DNA of 64,000 nt, taken from the NCBI GenBank assembly GCA_018240595.1, contig JAFEFL010000027.1, forward strand, positions 165,043-229,042, written 5' to 3'. The position numbers were made by a program, and so were the translations under genes. Below, piece by piece: positions 1-7,924 of this stretch. Below the pieces are notes generated by a model. The model was not told the DNA's origin. It did not search any database and worked only from the letters and a program-made list of their open reading frames with translations. The DNA is from Pseudomonadota bacterium (GTDB lineage: Bacteria > Pseudomonadota > Alphaproteobacteria > Rhizobiales > Xanthobacteraceae). Every line of letters begins with the position of its first letter. Position 1 is the first letter of the stretch.

Positions 1-1
1 C

Positions 2-502
2 TTCCCGTTCGTCTTCACGCTGTTCATGTTCGTGCTGACGCTGAACTTCATCGGCCTCGTCCCCTACACCTTCACCGTCACCAGCCACATCATCGTCACC
101 GCCGCGCTGGCGATCATGGTGTTCCTCACCGTGCTGCTGTACGGCCTGTACCGTCACGGTTTTCACTTCTTCAACCTGTTCGTGCCCAAGGGCGTGCCGA
201 TCGCCATCCTGCCGCTGATCGTGTTCATCGAGGTGCTGTCCTTCGTGTCGCGCCCGATTTCTCACTCGGTGCGTTTGTTCGCCAACATGCTGGCGGGCCA
301 CATCACCCTGCAGGTTTTCGCGGGCTTCATCATTCTGATGGGCAGCGCGATGGGCGCGATCGGCTGGATCGGCGGCATCCTGCCCTTCGGCATGATCGTC
401 ATCCTGATGGCGCTCGAAACACTGGTGGCGTTTTTGCAGGCCTATGTGTTTGCAATTCTCACCTGCATCTACCTCAACGACGCTATTCACCCGGGCCACT
501 AA
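2..502 (+). CDS. atpB: F0F1 ATP synthase subunit a (5'-truncated by window edge)
   Basis: This is the membrane a subunit of the F0 sector, which forms the proton half-channels against the c-ring in the inner membrane. The reading frame is open from base 2 and continues out of the window, so the N-terminus is missing. The visible 166 residues begin with [25 protein letters not shown], abbreviated here as the FPFVFTLFM...GLVPYT block typical of AtpB. The conserved helix [17 protein letters not shown] carries the essential arginine (SVRLFANM), and the protein ends with several hydrophobic helices. It is followed 37 bp later by atpE on the same strand, as expected for an alphaproteobacterial F0 operon. 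Identification is secure; only the start is unknown. Confidence 0.97.
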   Translation, partial: FPFVFTLFMFVLTLNFIGLVPYTFTVTSHIIVTAALAIMVFLTVLLYGLYRHGFHFFNLFVPKGVPIAILPLIVFIEVLSFVSRPISHSVRLFANMLAGHITLQVFAGFIILMGSAMGAIGWIGGILPFGMIVILMALETLVAFLQAYVFAILTCIYLNDAIHPGH

Positions 503-539
503 GGGCGCGGGTCAAGCAAAAACCAGAAGGAGTTAGGCT

Positions 540-767
540 ATGGATCCAGTGGCAGCGAAGTACATCGGCGCGGGCATCGCGGCGATCGGCATGGGCGGCG
601 CGGGCGTCGGCGTCGGCATCATTTTCGGCAACTACCTGGCGGCGGCGATCCGCAATCCGTCGGCGGCGCAGGGCCAGTTCGGCAACCTGATTTTCGGCTT
701 CGCCATCACCGAAGCGCTCGGCATCTTCTCGCTGCTGATCGCGCTGCTGCTGCTGTTCGCTCTCTAA
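540..767 (+). CDS. atpE: F0F1 ATP synthase subunit c
   Basis: This is the 75-residue proteolipid that forms the rotating c-ring. It is a helical hairpin with a glycine-rich first helix ([17 protein letters not shown]), the polar loop RNPSAAQGQ, and a second helix carrying the proton-binding carboxylate E58 in the context FAITEALG. Length and both helices match the family. An AAGGAG ribosome binding site lies 7 bases before the ATG. A short hairpin (AGCGC at 776-780 with GCGCT at 786-790) follows the stop codon before the b' gene. Such intercistronic structures are often linked to high atpE expression, but that role is inferred here. Confidence 0.98.
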   Translation: MDPVAAKYIGAGIAAIGMGGAGVGVGIIFGNYLAAAIRNPSAAQGQFGNLIFGFAITEALGIFSLLIALLLLFAL

Positions 768-804
768 TTAATAAGAGCGCACAAGGCGCTGGAGCTGAAA
801 GACG

Positions 805-1350
805 ATGGCAGAACAACAGCACACGACGAGCACCGAGCACCCGGCAGAGGGTGGGCATGGCGGCTTCCCGCCGTTCCAGTCGAACACCTATGCCTCGCAG
901 CTCGTCTGGCTCGCGATCGCTTTCGTTCTGCTCTTCGTCCTGATGTCGAAATGGGCGCTGCCGCGCGTCGGCAGCGTCATTGAGAACCGCCAGAAGCGGA
1001 TCGACGGTGACATCGCCGAGGCCGGCAAGCTCAAGGAGCAGTCGGACGCGGCGGTGGCGGCCTACGAGAAGGCGCTGGCCGATGCCCGCGCCAACGCGCA
1101 GGCGATCGCCAACGAAACCCGCGACAAGCAGGCGGCGGAAGCTGAAACCCGCCGCAAGGCGCTGGAAGACGAGCTCAACGTCAAGCTCAGCGACGCCGAG
1201 AAGACCATCGCGGCGACCAAGCAGGCGGCGATGAGCAATGTCCGCGGCATCGCCGAGGACGCCACCCGCGCCATCGTTGAGCGTCTGATCGGCAAGGCGC
1301 CGAGCGACCAGGCGGTCACGACCGCGGTCGCCGACGCGCTCAAGAGGTAA
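805..1350 (+). CDS. atpG: F0F1 ATP synthase subunit b' (AtpG/AtpF2 type)
   Basis: This is the first of two peripheral-stalk b-type subunits. The 181 residues comprise a short polar N-terminus, one membrane helix at about residues 32-52 (QLVWLAIAFVLLFVLM), the conserved W-ALPRV turn, and a long charged alanine-rich coiled-coil tail. The N-terminal extension (about 30 residues before the helix) and the position between atpE and a second b gene fit subunit b', found in photosynthetic and many alphaproteobacterial lineages. It lies 37 bp after atpE and 6 bp before the b gene, so it belongs to one operon. Naming of b versus b' varies between databases. Confidence 0.95.
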   Translation: MAEQQHTTSTEHPAEGGHGGFPPFQSNTYASQLVWLAIAFVLLFVLMSKWALPRVGSVIENRQKRIDGDIAEAGKLKEQSDAAVAAYEKALADARANAQAIANETRDKQAAEAETRRKALEDELNVKLSDAEKTIAATKQAAMSNVRGIAEDATRAIVERLIGKAPSDQAVTTAVADALKR

Positions 1351-1356
1351 TCGATC

Positions 1357-1851
1357 ATGGCCGAGTTTTTCCTCGAGGGCGAAAGCTGGGTCGCCATCGC
1401 CTTCGTCCTGTTCATCGCCGGGCTGGGCTATATCGGCGTCCACAAGATGCTGGCCAAGTCGCTCGACGACCGCGCCGCCCGCATCAAGGCGGAGCTCGAC
1501 GAGGCCCGCAAGCTGAAGGATGAGGCCGCCGCGGTGCTGGCCGAGTATCAGCGCAAGCGCGCCGCCGCCGAATCCGAAGCGCAGAGCATCGTGGCCGGCG
1601 CCAAGGAAGATGCCGCCCGCATGGCCACCGAGGCCAAGGCGAAGATCGAAGAATTTGTCGCGCGCCGCACCAAGATGGCCGAGGTCAAGATCGCCCAGGC
1701 CGAGGCGCAGGCCGCCGCCGATGTCCGCGCCGCGGCCGCCGAAGCCGCCATTGCTGCCGCCGAGAAGATCCTCTCCGCCGAAGCGAAGGGTGCGCTGGCC
1801 GGCGAACTGATCAGCAAGGGCATCGAGGACGTCCGCAAGAAGTTGAACTAG
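1357..1851 (+). CDS. atpF: F0F1 ATP synthase subunit b
   Basis: This is the peripheral-stalk b subunit (164 aa) linking the a subunit to the F1 head. One N-terminal membrane helix (about residues 10-28, [18 protein letters not shown]) is followed by a long Ala/Glu/Lys-rich coiled coil. It starts 6 bp after the b' stop and is the last gene of the F0 cluster here, because an intrinsic terminator follows about 48 bp later. The F1 genes are not in the window, consistent with the split F0/F1 operons of alphaproteobacteria. Confidence 0.96.
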   Translation: MAEFFLEGESWVAIAFVLFIAGLGYIGVHKMLAKSLDDRAARIKAELDEARKLKDEAAAVLAEYQRKRAAAESEAQSIVAGAKEDAARMATEAKAKIEEFVARRTKMAEVKIAQAEAQAAADVRAAAAEAAIAAAEKILSAEAKGALAGELISKGIEDVRKKLN

Positions 1852-1898
1852 GCGGCCCCGGCACGCGCCGGGCAAGATTACCGAACGACACCATCAAC

Positions 1899-1922
1899 GC
1901 CGGCCGATCAGCCGGCCTTTTT
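1899..1922 (+). terminator. Intrinsic terminator of the F0 ATP synthase operon
   Basis: GCCGGC at 1899-1904 pairs with GCCGGC at 1911-1916 across a 6-base loop and is followed by TTTTT within CCTTTTTG. It lies 48 bases after the atpF stop codon, where an operon terminator is expected. From here to 2142 no gene or other clear signal is visible. Confidence 0.8.
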
Positions 1923-2142
1923 GCTGGGCGGGCGGTACCCGATTCCGGCGCGCGTGCGATTCCCGGGTAAGACAACCGTTGATCGCAGGTGGTCCTTGCA
2001 TACCGATTCGGCCGGACTAAGCTCGCAATCAGCGATTCGTTTGTAAGAGTGGCGTTGCGGTCCGAGCGACCGCCCATTCGTAAGCGTCTGCATTCCAACA
2101 ATCAGACCTAGCCGGCAATACCGGCCACGGATCGGGGGACTC

Positions 2143-2799
2143 GTGGTCATCTTCGATTGCAACGGCGTGCTTGTCGACAGCGAGCCGCTGGCCACCGCGA
2201 TCGTATCGCAGGAGTTCATGCGCGCCGGCTTCGCGCTGACGCCGGACCTTGTCTCGCGCTATTTCACCGGCCGCCGCCAAGCCGATATGTTCGCCGAGGT
2301 CGAGGTCGCGGCCGGACGCAAACTGCCAAGCGGCTTTGCCGAAACCGTGACGCTCGCGACTCTTCGCAAGTTCCGCGCCGAGTTGCGCGCGACCGCCCAC
2401 GCTGCGCACGCGCTGTCCTGGCTGCGCGGCCCCAAATGCGTGGCGTCATCGTCGTCGCTCGACCGTATCCGCGTCAGCCTCGAGACCACCGACCTGCTGC
2501 GCTTCTTCGAGCCCAACCTGTTCTCGGCCGGCGATGTCCCCAACGGCAAACCGGCACCCGATCTGTTCCTGCATGTGGCGGGACAGATGCGAGTTGATCC
2601 CGGCCATTGCCTGGTGGTCGAGGATTCGCCGGCAGGTGTCACGGCGGCGGTGACGGCCGGCATGACGGTCATCGGCTTTGTCGGCGGCAGCCATGCCGGT
2701 TCGAAGCTTGGTCTTCAGTTGCGCGAGGCTGGCGCACGCGCCGTGATCTCAGACTTGCGCGCGCTCAAGAGCACGGTCATCGACCTGCGCGGCTGGTAA
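2143..2799 (+). CDS. HAD-superfamily (subfamily IA) hydrolase-like protein with altered motif I
   Basis: This 218-residue protein has the order and spacing of a phosphoglycolate phosphatase/beta-phosphoglucomutase-type HAD enzyme. Motif I is at residues 3-14 (IFDCNGVLVDSE), motif II at the serine run VASSSS, motif III at NGKPAPDLF, and motif IV at VVEDSPAG. HAD phosphatases normally have DxD in motif I, where the first Asp is the nucleophile and the second the acid/base. Here the second is Asn (D5-C-N7), so ordinary phosphatase turnover is doubtful or altered. The start is GTG at 2143. It is convergent with the lipoprotein gene downstream. The substrate cannot be predicted. Confidence 0.85.
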   Translation: MVIFDCNGVLVDSEPLATAIVSQEFMRAGFALTPDLVSRYFTGRRQADMFAEVEVAAGRKLPSGFAETVTLATLRKFRAELRATAHAAHALSWLRGPKCVASSSSLDRIRVSLETTDLLRFFEPNLFSAGDVPNGKPAPDLFLHVAGQMRVDPGHCLVVEDSPAGVTAAVTAGMTVIGFVGGSHAGSKLGLQLREAGARAVISDLRALKSTVIDLRGW

Positions 2800-2841
2800 T
2801 CCGCCCTACCCGTTTTCAGCCTGATGTCGGCGGTGCGGCGC

Positions 2842-3522
2842 CTACCGCTTCTTCTTGCGCGGCGCCGGCTTCCGGCCCTGCTGCTGCGCGGCCAAGGTAT
2901 CGAAGCCGATATAGGCCACATAGTTATCGAGGAGTCCCGCCGGAGTCGGCATCGGGAACGTCACGCCCTCTTCGATATGGGTAAAGGTGACACGGTCGAC
3001 GGCCGAGGTGATTTCGACCGGGATCATCGTGAACTTCGACACGATGGCTTTCGGCGTAACGCCTTCCTGCACCACCGCGATGCGCAGCGGCACGTCGACC
3101 TTGCCAGGCCCGCCGGCGGGCCCGGTAATGACACGGCCTTCCACCCCGATGCGCATGGTCATGACGCCGGCGTTGATGTGGCACTCGCGCGCGTAACGAA
3201 TGATCGTGCCCTGGTAACGCAGGTTGACCGCCGCCGGCTCGTCCGGCTTGCCCGCGCCGCCAATCATCAAGGTCGCGGCGCCGGTACGCACCTGGACGGG
3301 CGGACAATCGACGTCCTCGTTGCTCAGGTTGCCGACATTGCCGTTGTCGGCCGGCGCGTCATTGGCCGCCTTGTTCGAGTCGAGCAGGTTCAGGGACGAC
3401 AGGCTGGTGCCGCAGCCGGCCAGCAGCAGCGCCAGGACCGGCGCCGCCAAGGGCAGCGACCACCGCGTCCGCCGCAGCTTCGATTGTTCGCTTCGTTCCC
3501 CGGTCATCCGTTCCACTCGCAA
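2842..3522 (-). CDS. Conserved hypothetical lipoprotein
   Basis: This is a 226-residue protein with a basic N-terminus, a hydrophobic segment (about residues 22-36) and a lipobox LLAGC with the lipidated cysteine at C37, so it should be exported and anchored in a membrane. The mature part contains a cysteine-containing region (DVDCPPVQVR), a beta-rich middle, and a very basic tail (RKPAPRKKKR). I do not recognise a functional family, though similar short lipoproteins are common in Hyphomicrobiales. An internal Met at residue 6 is an alternative start. It is convergent with the HAD gene and has no obvious operon partner. Confidence 0.8.
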   Translation of the reverse strand: MRVERMTGERSEQSKLRRTRWSLPLAAPVLALLLAGCGTSLSSLNLLDSNKAANDAPADNGNVGNLSNEDVDCPPVQVRTGAATLMIGGAGKPDEPAAVNLRYQGTIIRYARECHINAGVMTMRIGVEGRVITGPAGGPGKVDVPLRIAVVQEGVTPKAIVSKFTMIPVEITSAVDRVTFTHIEEGVTFPMPTPAGLLDNYVAYIGFDTLAAQQQGRKPAPRKKKR

Positions 3523-3601
3523 TTCGTCGAACTCGTTAAATCACTGGCCTCTATAACAAAACAAGCGTGGCAGGCCCAAGGCAAGAGGCCTTTCGTGGCC
3601 C

Positions 3602-4183
3602 TCAGGGATCGTCCGACAGGCGGGCATAGAGGAGGTGGTCCTGCCAGATGCCATTGATGCAGAGATAGCGGCGGGCATAACCCTCGCGCTTGAATCCGGT
3701 CTTCTCCAGGAGCCCGATGGACGGGGCATTGGTCGGGATACAGGCGGCCTCGACGCGGTGCAGGCGCAGGGTGCTGAAGCTGTGCGCCAGCAGGGTCCGG
3801 ACCGCGGCGCTCATATAGCCGCGGCGGGCGAAGGGGGCGCCGATCCAGTAACCAAGGCTGCCGGCCTGGGCGACCCCGCGTCGGATATTGGCGAGCGTCA
3901 GGCCGCCCACCAGCGTGTGGTCGGTGCCGCGGAACACCAGGAAGGCGTAGGCGAGATCGTTGCGCTGGTCGTCAATGTAGCGCCGAAGCCGTCGCCGATA
4001 GGCGCCGCGGCTGAGATCATCCGACGGCCAGATCGGCTCCCAGGGAGTGAGGAATTCCCGGCTCTGTTCGCGCAAGGCAGCCCAGGCCGCGAAGTCGCCC
4101 GGCTGCGGCGCGCGCAAATAGACGCCCTGCCCGGCGATGACAGGCTCGGAATCGGCAAATCCAACGGTACGGAAGAACGCCAT
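3602..4183 (-). CDS. GNAT-family N-acetyltransferase, RimJ/RimL-like
   Basis: This 193-residue protein resembles ribosomal-protein-alanine acetyltransferases of the RimJ type. It opens the fold with YLRAPQPGDFAAWAALREQS, and has the segment WEPIWPSDDLSR, the acetyl-CoA binding loop GAPFARRGYMSAAV (degenerate R/Q-x-x-G-x-G/A), and the late helix NAPSIGLLEKTGFKREGYARR typical of the subfamily. Predicted activity is acetyl transfer from acetyl-CoA to a protein N-terminus or small amine; the actual substrate is unknown. It lies 32 bp downstream of the M16 peptidase gene and probably shares its transcript with thrC. Confidence 0.88.
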   Translation of the reverse strand: MAFFRTVGFADSEPVIAGQGVYLRAPQPGDFAAWAALREQSREFLTPWEPIWPSDDLSRGAYRRRLRRYIDDQRNDLAYAFLVFRGTDHTLVGGLTLANIRRGVAQAGSLGYWIGAPFARRGYMSAAVRTLLAHSFSTLRLHRVEAACIPTNAPSIGLLEKTGFKREGYARRYLCINGIWQDHLLYARLSDDP

Positions 4184-4215
4184 TGCTGTTGTCGTCCGTC
4201 CCGGCTGGCCGAACC

Positions 4216-5487
4216 TCAGGCAGCCGGGCGCACCAGACTTTCGGCAATCGCGGCGGTGCTTTCAAGCCCGTTGCCGGGCCCGAGCGCCGCGATGGCCGGG
4301 CGGCCCCGGGCGATCAGGGCTCGACCGGCGGCGCGCGCACTCTCCACGGTCACGGCCTCAACTTTGGCGACGATCTCCTCGAGCGGCACCGGCCGGCCAT
4401 AGGCCAGCATCTGCCGCGCCATCTGGCCGAGGCGAGCTTCGGAGCTTTCCAGCGCCATCAGCAAGCCGGCCTTCATCTGCGCCTTGGCGCGGGCGATCTC
4501 GGTCTCGTTCAGCGTCCGCGTCGCGCTCTCGATCTGGTCGATGACGACGCGCATCAGTTCCGGCGCGTCGGCCTCGTCGGTGCCGGCATAGAGCCCGAAC
4601 AGCCCCGTATCCGAATAGGGCATGTGGAAGGCCTGGATCGTGTAGCAGAGGCCGCGGATCTCGCGAACTTCCTGAAACAGACGCGACGACATGCCGCCAC
4701 CGAGCACACTGGTGAACACCTGCAGGCTGTAGAGCTGCGGGTCCTTCACCGGCACGCCCTCAAGCGCCATCGCGATGTGCACCTGCTCGAGATCGCGCGA
4801 CTCAACCTTGGTGCCGCCGCCGAAACGCGCCGCCTGATGCGCCGGCGCATCGGGACCGGCAAAGCTGGCGAAGCGCTTCTCGGCTTCGGCGACGATCTGC
4901 GCATGATCGACCGCGCCGGCCGCCGCGACCAGCATGTTCGGCGCGCGGTAGTTGCGGTTGAGGTAAGTGCGCAGGCTCTTGGCGCTGAATGAGCGCACCG
5001 TGTCCGGCGTGCCGAGGATCGAACGGCCGATCGGCTGTCCGGGAAACGCGGTTTCCTGCAGTCGGTCGAACACGAGATCGTCCGGTGCGTCTTCGGTGGC
5101 GCCGATTTCCTGGGTGATGACGTTCTGCTCGCGGCGCAATTCTTCGGGATCGAAGGCCGGTTCGGACAGGATGTCCGACAGCACGTCGAGCGCCAGCGGC
5201 ACGTCAGCCTTGAGCACGCGGGCGAAATAGCCGGTGTTCTCGACGCTGGTCGCGGCATTGAGATCGCCGCCGACCGCCTCGATAGTCTCGGCGATCTGCC
5301 GCGCGGTGCGGCGCTTGGTGCCCTTGAAGGCCATATGTTCAAGAAGATGCGAAATGCCGTGCTCGTCCGGCGCTTCGTCGCGGCTGCCCGCGCCGACCCA
5401 CACGCCCAGCGAAGCCGACTCAAGATGCGGCATGCGGTCGGTCACCACCGACAGGCCGGATGGCAGCTTGGTGACTTCAACGGTCAT
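4216..5487 (-). CDS. M16-family zinc metallopeptidase (processing-peptidase-like)
   Basis: This 423-residue member of the pitrilysin/MPP-beta family has the inverted zinc motif HLLEH (H47, E50, H51) and the distal ligand glutamate E127 in VITQEIG. The conserved GISHLLEHMAFKGT and NAATSVENTGYFARVL stretches follow, and a degenerate second half completes the usual bilobal length. Bacterial homologues are peptidases of short peptides and are related to the mitochondrial processing peptidase. The ATG overlaps the thrC stop as ATGA, so translation is probably coupled. A thrC-M16 pair is common in this bacterial group. Family assignment is confident; the physiological substrate is unknown. Confidence 0.94.
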   Translation of the reverse strand: MTVEVTKLPSGLSVVTDRMPHLESASLGVWVGAGSRDEAPDEHGISHLLEHMAFKGTKRRTARQIAETIEAVGGDLNAATSVENTGYFARVLKADVPLALDVLSDILSEPAFDPEELRREQNVITQEIGATEDAPDDLVFDRLQETAFPGQPIGRSILGTPDTVRSFSAKSLRTYLNRNYRAPNMLVAAAGAVDHAQIVAEAEKRFASFAGPDAPAHQAARFGGGTKVESRDLEQVHIAMALEGVPVKDPQLYSLQVFTSVLGGGMSSRLFQEVREIRGLCYTIQAFHMPYSDTGLFGLYAGTDEADAPELMRVVIDQIESATRTLNETEIARAKAQMKAGLLMALESSEARLGQMARQMLAYGRPVPLEEIVAKVEAVTVESARAAGRALIARGRPAIAALGPGNGLESTAAIAESLVRPAA

Positions 5488-6899
5488 ACGCCAACTCCTT
5501 CGCGCGCCGCACGCGACGCGTTCGCAACGAATGTCTCGATCTTGCCCTGGTCGGCCGGCAGCACGGTGAATCGCTCCGGCTTCTTCGGCAGGTCAGAGAG
5601 CCAATCTGGGAGCCCCGGGTTCACTCCGCAAGCCGCCTTGACGGCGTCCGGGAACTTGGCCGGATGCGCGGTGGACAGGACCACCATCGGCACCGACGGG
5701 TCGCGGGTTTCCTTCTCCGCCACCGCCAGCGCGACGGCGGTGTGCGGATCGGCGCAATAGGACGCCTCTTTCATCCAGGCGCGGATTTCGGCATCGACCT
5801 CCTGTTCGTCGGCGCGGTCGGCCGAGAACAGTGCGCGCATCGCCTTCAGCGCATCGCCCGGCACGGTGAAGCGGCCGGATTGCGTGAGCGAACCCATCAG
5901 CGCATTGACCTTGGCGGCGTCGCGGCCGCAGGTTTCGAACAGCAAGCGCTCGAAATTCGACGACACCTGGATATCCATCGACGGCGACGAGGTCGCCACG
6001 ACCTTGCGCGTCTCGTAATCGCCGGTGGTCAGCGTGCGCGCCAGGATGTCGTTGACATTGGTGGCGACGACCAGGCGATCGACCGGCAGGCCCATCTTGC
6101 TGGCGACATAGCCGGCATAAACGTCGCCGAAATTGCCGGTCGGCACCGTGAACGCGATCTTGCGGTGCGGCGCGCCGAGCGCCACGGCGGAGGTGAAGTA
6201 ATACACCGCCTGCGCAACAAGACGCGCCCAGTTGATCGAGTTGACGCCGGACAGATGCACGCGGTCGCGGAAGGCGTGATGGTTGAACATCGCCTTCACC
6301 AACGCCTGACAATCGTCGAAGGTGCCTTCGACCGCGATCGAATGCACGTTGCTGTCGGCCGGCGTCGTCATCATCCAGCGCTGCACGTCGGAGATGCGGC
6401 CGTGCGGATAGAGCGCGACGACATCGACCTGGTCGCGGCCGCGGAAGGCTTCGACCGCGGCGCCGCCGGTGTCGCCCGAGGTGGCGACGACGATGGTGGT
6501 GCGCTGGCCGCGCTTCTTCAGGACGTGATCCATCAGCCGCGCCACCAGCTGCATGGCGAGGTCTTTGAAGGCGAGCGTCGGCCCGTGGAAGAGCTCGAGG
6601 ACGAACAGGTTGTCGCCGAGCTGGACCAGCGGCGCGACCGCCGGGTGACGGAACGTGCCATAGGCTTCGCGCGCGATGCGGGCGAGATCGACCTCGGCGA
6701 TGGCGTCGCCGACGAAGGGCTTGAGCACCTCGACCGCGACCTCGGCATAAGGCCGCCCAGCGAAGGACGCGATGGTCTCACGCGACAGGGTCGGCCAGGT
6801 TGTTGGCACGTATAGCCCGCCGTCGCGGGCCAGCCCCGCGAGCATCACCTCGACGAAATCGAGCTGGGCCGTCGCACCCCGCGTAGAGATATAACGCAT
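5484..6899 (-). CDS. thrC: Threonine synthase
   Basis: This PLP enzyme makes threonine from O-phosphohomoserine, the last step of threonine synthesis. I chose the ATG giving MRYISTRG, the usual family N-terminus; an ATG seven codons upstream (base 6920) is possible but adds MEILDIS and has no better ribosome site. The 471 residues include the PLP lysine K112 in GPTLAFKDLAMQ, the phosphate-binding SGDTGGAA loop, and the conserved TVPTGNFGDVYAGY segment. It is coupled to the downstream M16 gene by a 4-base overlap. Upstream lies a divergent GntR cassette rather than the cox genes usually found nearby. Confidence 0.96.
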   Translation of the reverse strand: MRYISTRGATAQLDFVEVMLAGLARDGGLYVPTTWPTLSRETIASFAGRPYAEVAVEVLKPFVGDAIAEVDLARIAREAYGTFRHPAVAPLVQLGDNLFVLELFHGPTLAFKDLAMQLVARLMDHVLKKRGQRTTIVVATSGDTGGAAVEAFRGRDQVDVVALYPHGRISDVQRWMMTTPADSNVHSIAVEGTFDDCQALVKAMFNHHAFRDRVHLSGVNSINWARLVAQAVYYFTSAVALGAPHRKIAFTVPTGNFGDVYAGYVASKMGLPVDRLVVATNVNDILARTLTTGDYETRKVVATSSPSMDIQVSSNFERLLFETCGRDAAKVNALMGSLTQSGRFTVPGDALKAMRALFSADRADEQEVDAEIRAWMKEASYCADPHTAVALAVAEKETRDPSVPMVVLSTAHPAKFPDAVKAACGVNPGLPDWLSDLPKKPERFTVLPADQGKIETFVANASRAAREGVGV

Positions 6900-7093
6900 T
6901 GAAATATCGAGAATTTCCATGCCGAATGAGACTTTACCGGTGCACCCTAACCTTGGGCGCAGAGCAGCACAAGGAAGCCGGCGCGGGAGGCGGGAGGGTC
7001 CTCGGTGGTCACGCGGTATCGCCGCTTGTTAGCCGCACCATGCCGATCCCGCCAACCCAGCCAACCATGGAGGCCCCCGCTCCGGCCCTCGAC

Positions 7094-7126
7094 TCTCATA
7101 TCATATAGTCATATAGATGAATTCAT
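7094..7126. promoter_or_regulatory. Putative operator of the GntR cassette
   Basis: The region just before the GntR start holds two adjacent copies of TCATATAG (7101-7108 and 7109-7116) and the perfect 10-bp palindrome ATGAATTCAT (7117-7126), which overlaps the start codon. This AT-rich block stands out from its GC-rich surroundings. Autoregulation by the adjacent GntR protein is the likely purpose, but this is inference. Confidence 0.5.
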
Positions 7127-7853
7127 GATTGCCAGTACCGACAGCCGTTTGCCCCTTTACCAGCGCCTGCGCGACGCGCTGGCCGCCGGCATCGTCCGCC
7201 AAGAATGGCGCCCCGGCGAGGCCATTCCGACGGAAGCCGAATTGGCGCAGACCCATGGCGTCGCCGTCGGCACCGTGCGCAAGGCCATCGATCAACTCGT
7301 CGCCGAAGGCGTGCTCGAGCGGCAGCAGGGCCGCGGCACCTTCGTGCGGCGTGCCCGGTTCAATTCATCGCTGTTTCGTTTCTTCCGCTTTCAGTCGGAA
7401 AGCGGCGAACGGCGCGTTCCGGAAAGCCGGATCATTCATCGCGAGGTCATAGCAGCGCCGTCCGCGGTGGCTTCGGCGTTGCGCCTGCCTGCCGATGAGC
7501 CCGTCATCCGGCTGTCGCGTCTGCGCCTCAACGACGGCACGCCACTGCTGGCCGAGGAAATCTGGGTGCAGCGCGCACGCTTCGAACCGCTCGTGGACAT
7601 TGGTCCGGAACAGTTCGGCGATCTGCTGTATCCGCTCTACGAAGAGCGCTGCGGACAGGTCGTCGTTTCCGCCGAAGAAACGCTGACGGTCGAATTGGCC
7701 AGGCCGCTGGAAGCACGACTCCTCAATCATGAGGTCGGCGCTCCGCTGATCGTCATCGAACGCCTGGCGTTCGATCTCGAGCATCGCCCGCTCGAATGGC
7801 GGCGCTCGCGCGGACCGGCCGACAAGTTCCGCTATCACGTCGAGATTCGATAA
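7125..7853 (+). CDS. GntR-family (HutC/UTRA type) transcriptional regulator
   Basis: This 242-residue regulator has an N-terminal GntR winged helix-turn-helix at about residues 9-75 (PLYQRLRDALAAGI...GEAIPTEAELAQ...VAVGTVRKAIDQLVAEGVLERQQGRGTFV). A UTRA-type ligand-binding domain follows (about 95-240), with the characteristic FEPLVD, LYPLYEERCG and FDLEHRPLEW segments. It heads a plus-strand set with an MFS transporter and an amidohydrolase and probably represses them until a substrate-derived ligand binds. The ATG at 7125 gives the usual N-terminus; an in-frame start further upstream would add 40 non-homologous residues. The divergent thrC gene starts 225 bp away. Confidence 0.92.
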   Translation: MIASTDSRLPLYQRLRDALAAGIVRQEWRPGEAIPTEAELAQTHGVAVGTVRKAIDQLVAEGVLERQQGRGTFVRRARFNSSLFRFFRFQSESGERRVPESRIIHREVIAAPSAVASALRLPADEPVIRLSRLRLNDGTPLLAEEIWVQRARFEPLVDIGPEQFGDLLYPLYEERCGQVVVSAEETLTVELARPLEARLLNHEVGAPLIVIERLAFDLEHRPLEWRRSRGPADKFRYHVEIR

Positions 7854-7854
7854 A

Positions 7855-7879
7855 GCGTCGCGGCCTCAAGGCCCGACGC
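7855..7879 (+). other. Intercistronic hairpin between GntR and MFS genes
   Basis: GCGTCG-C-GGCC pairs with GGCC-CGACGC around a TCAA loop, with one bulged C, immediately after the regulator stop codon. No T-run follows, so it is not a standard terminator. It may separate expression of the regulator from the transporter. Confidence 0.35.
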
Positions 7880-7924
7880 GAGTCGCAAAACAAAACGTCA
7901 TAAACCGAAAAGAGGGAGGCTGCT

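Noticed and set aside
7005..7124. An upstream extension of the GntR regulator by 40 codons
   Set aside because: The extra residues are unlike the family, and the ATG at 7125 gives the standard N-terminus right behind a likely operator.
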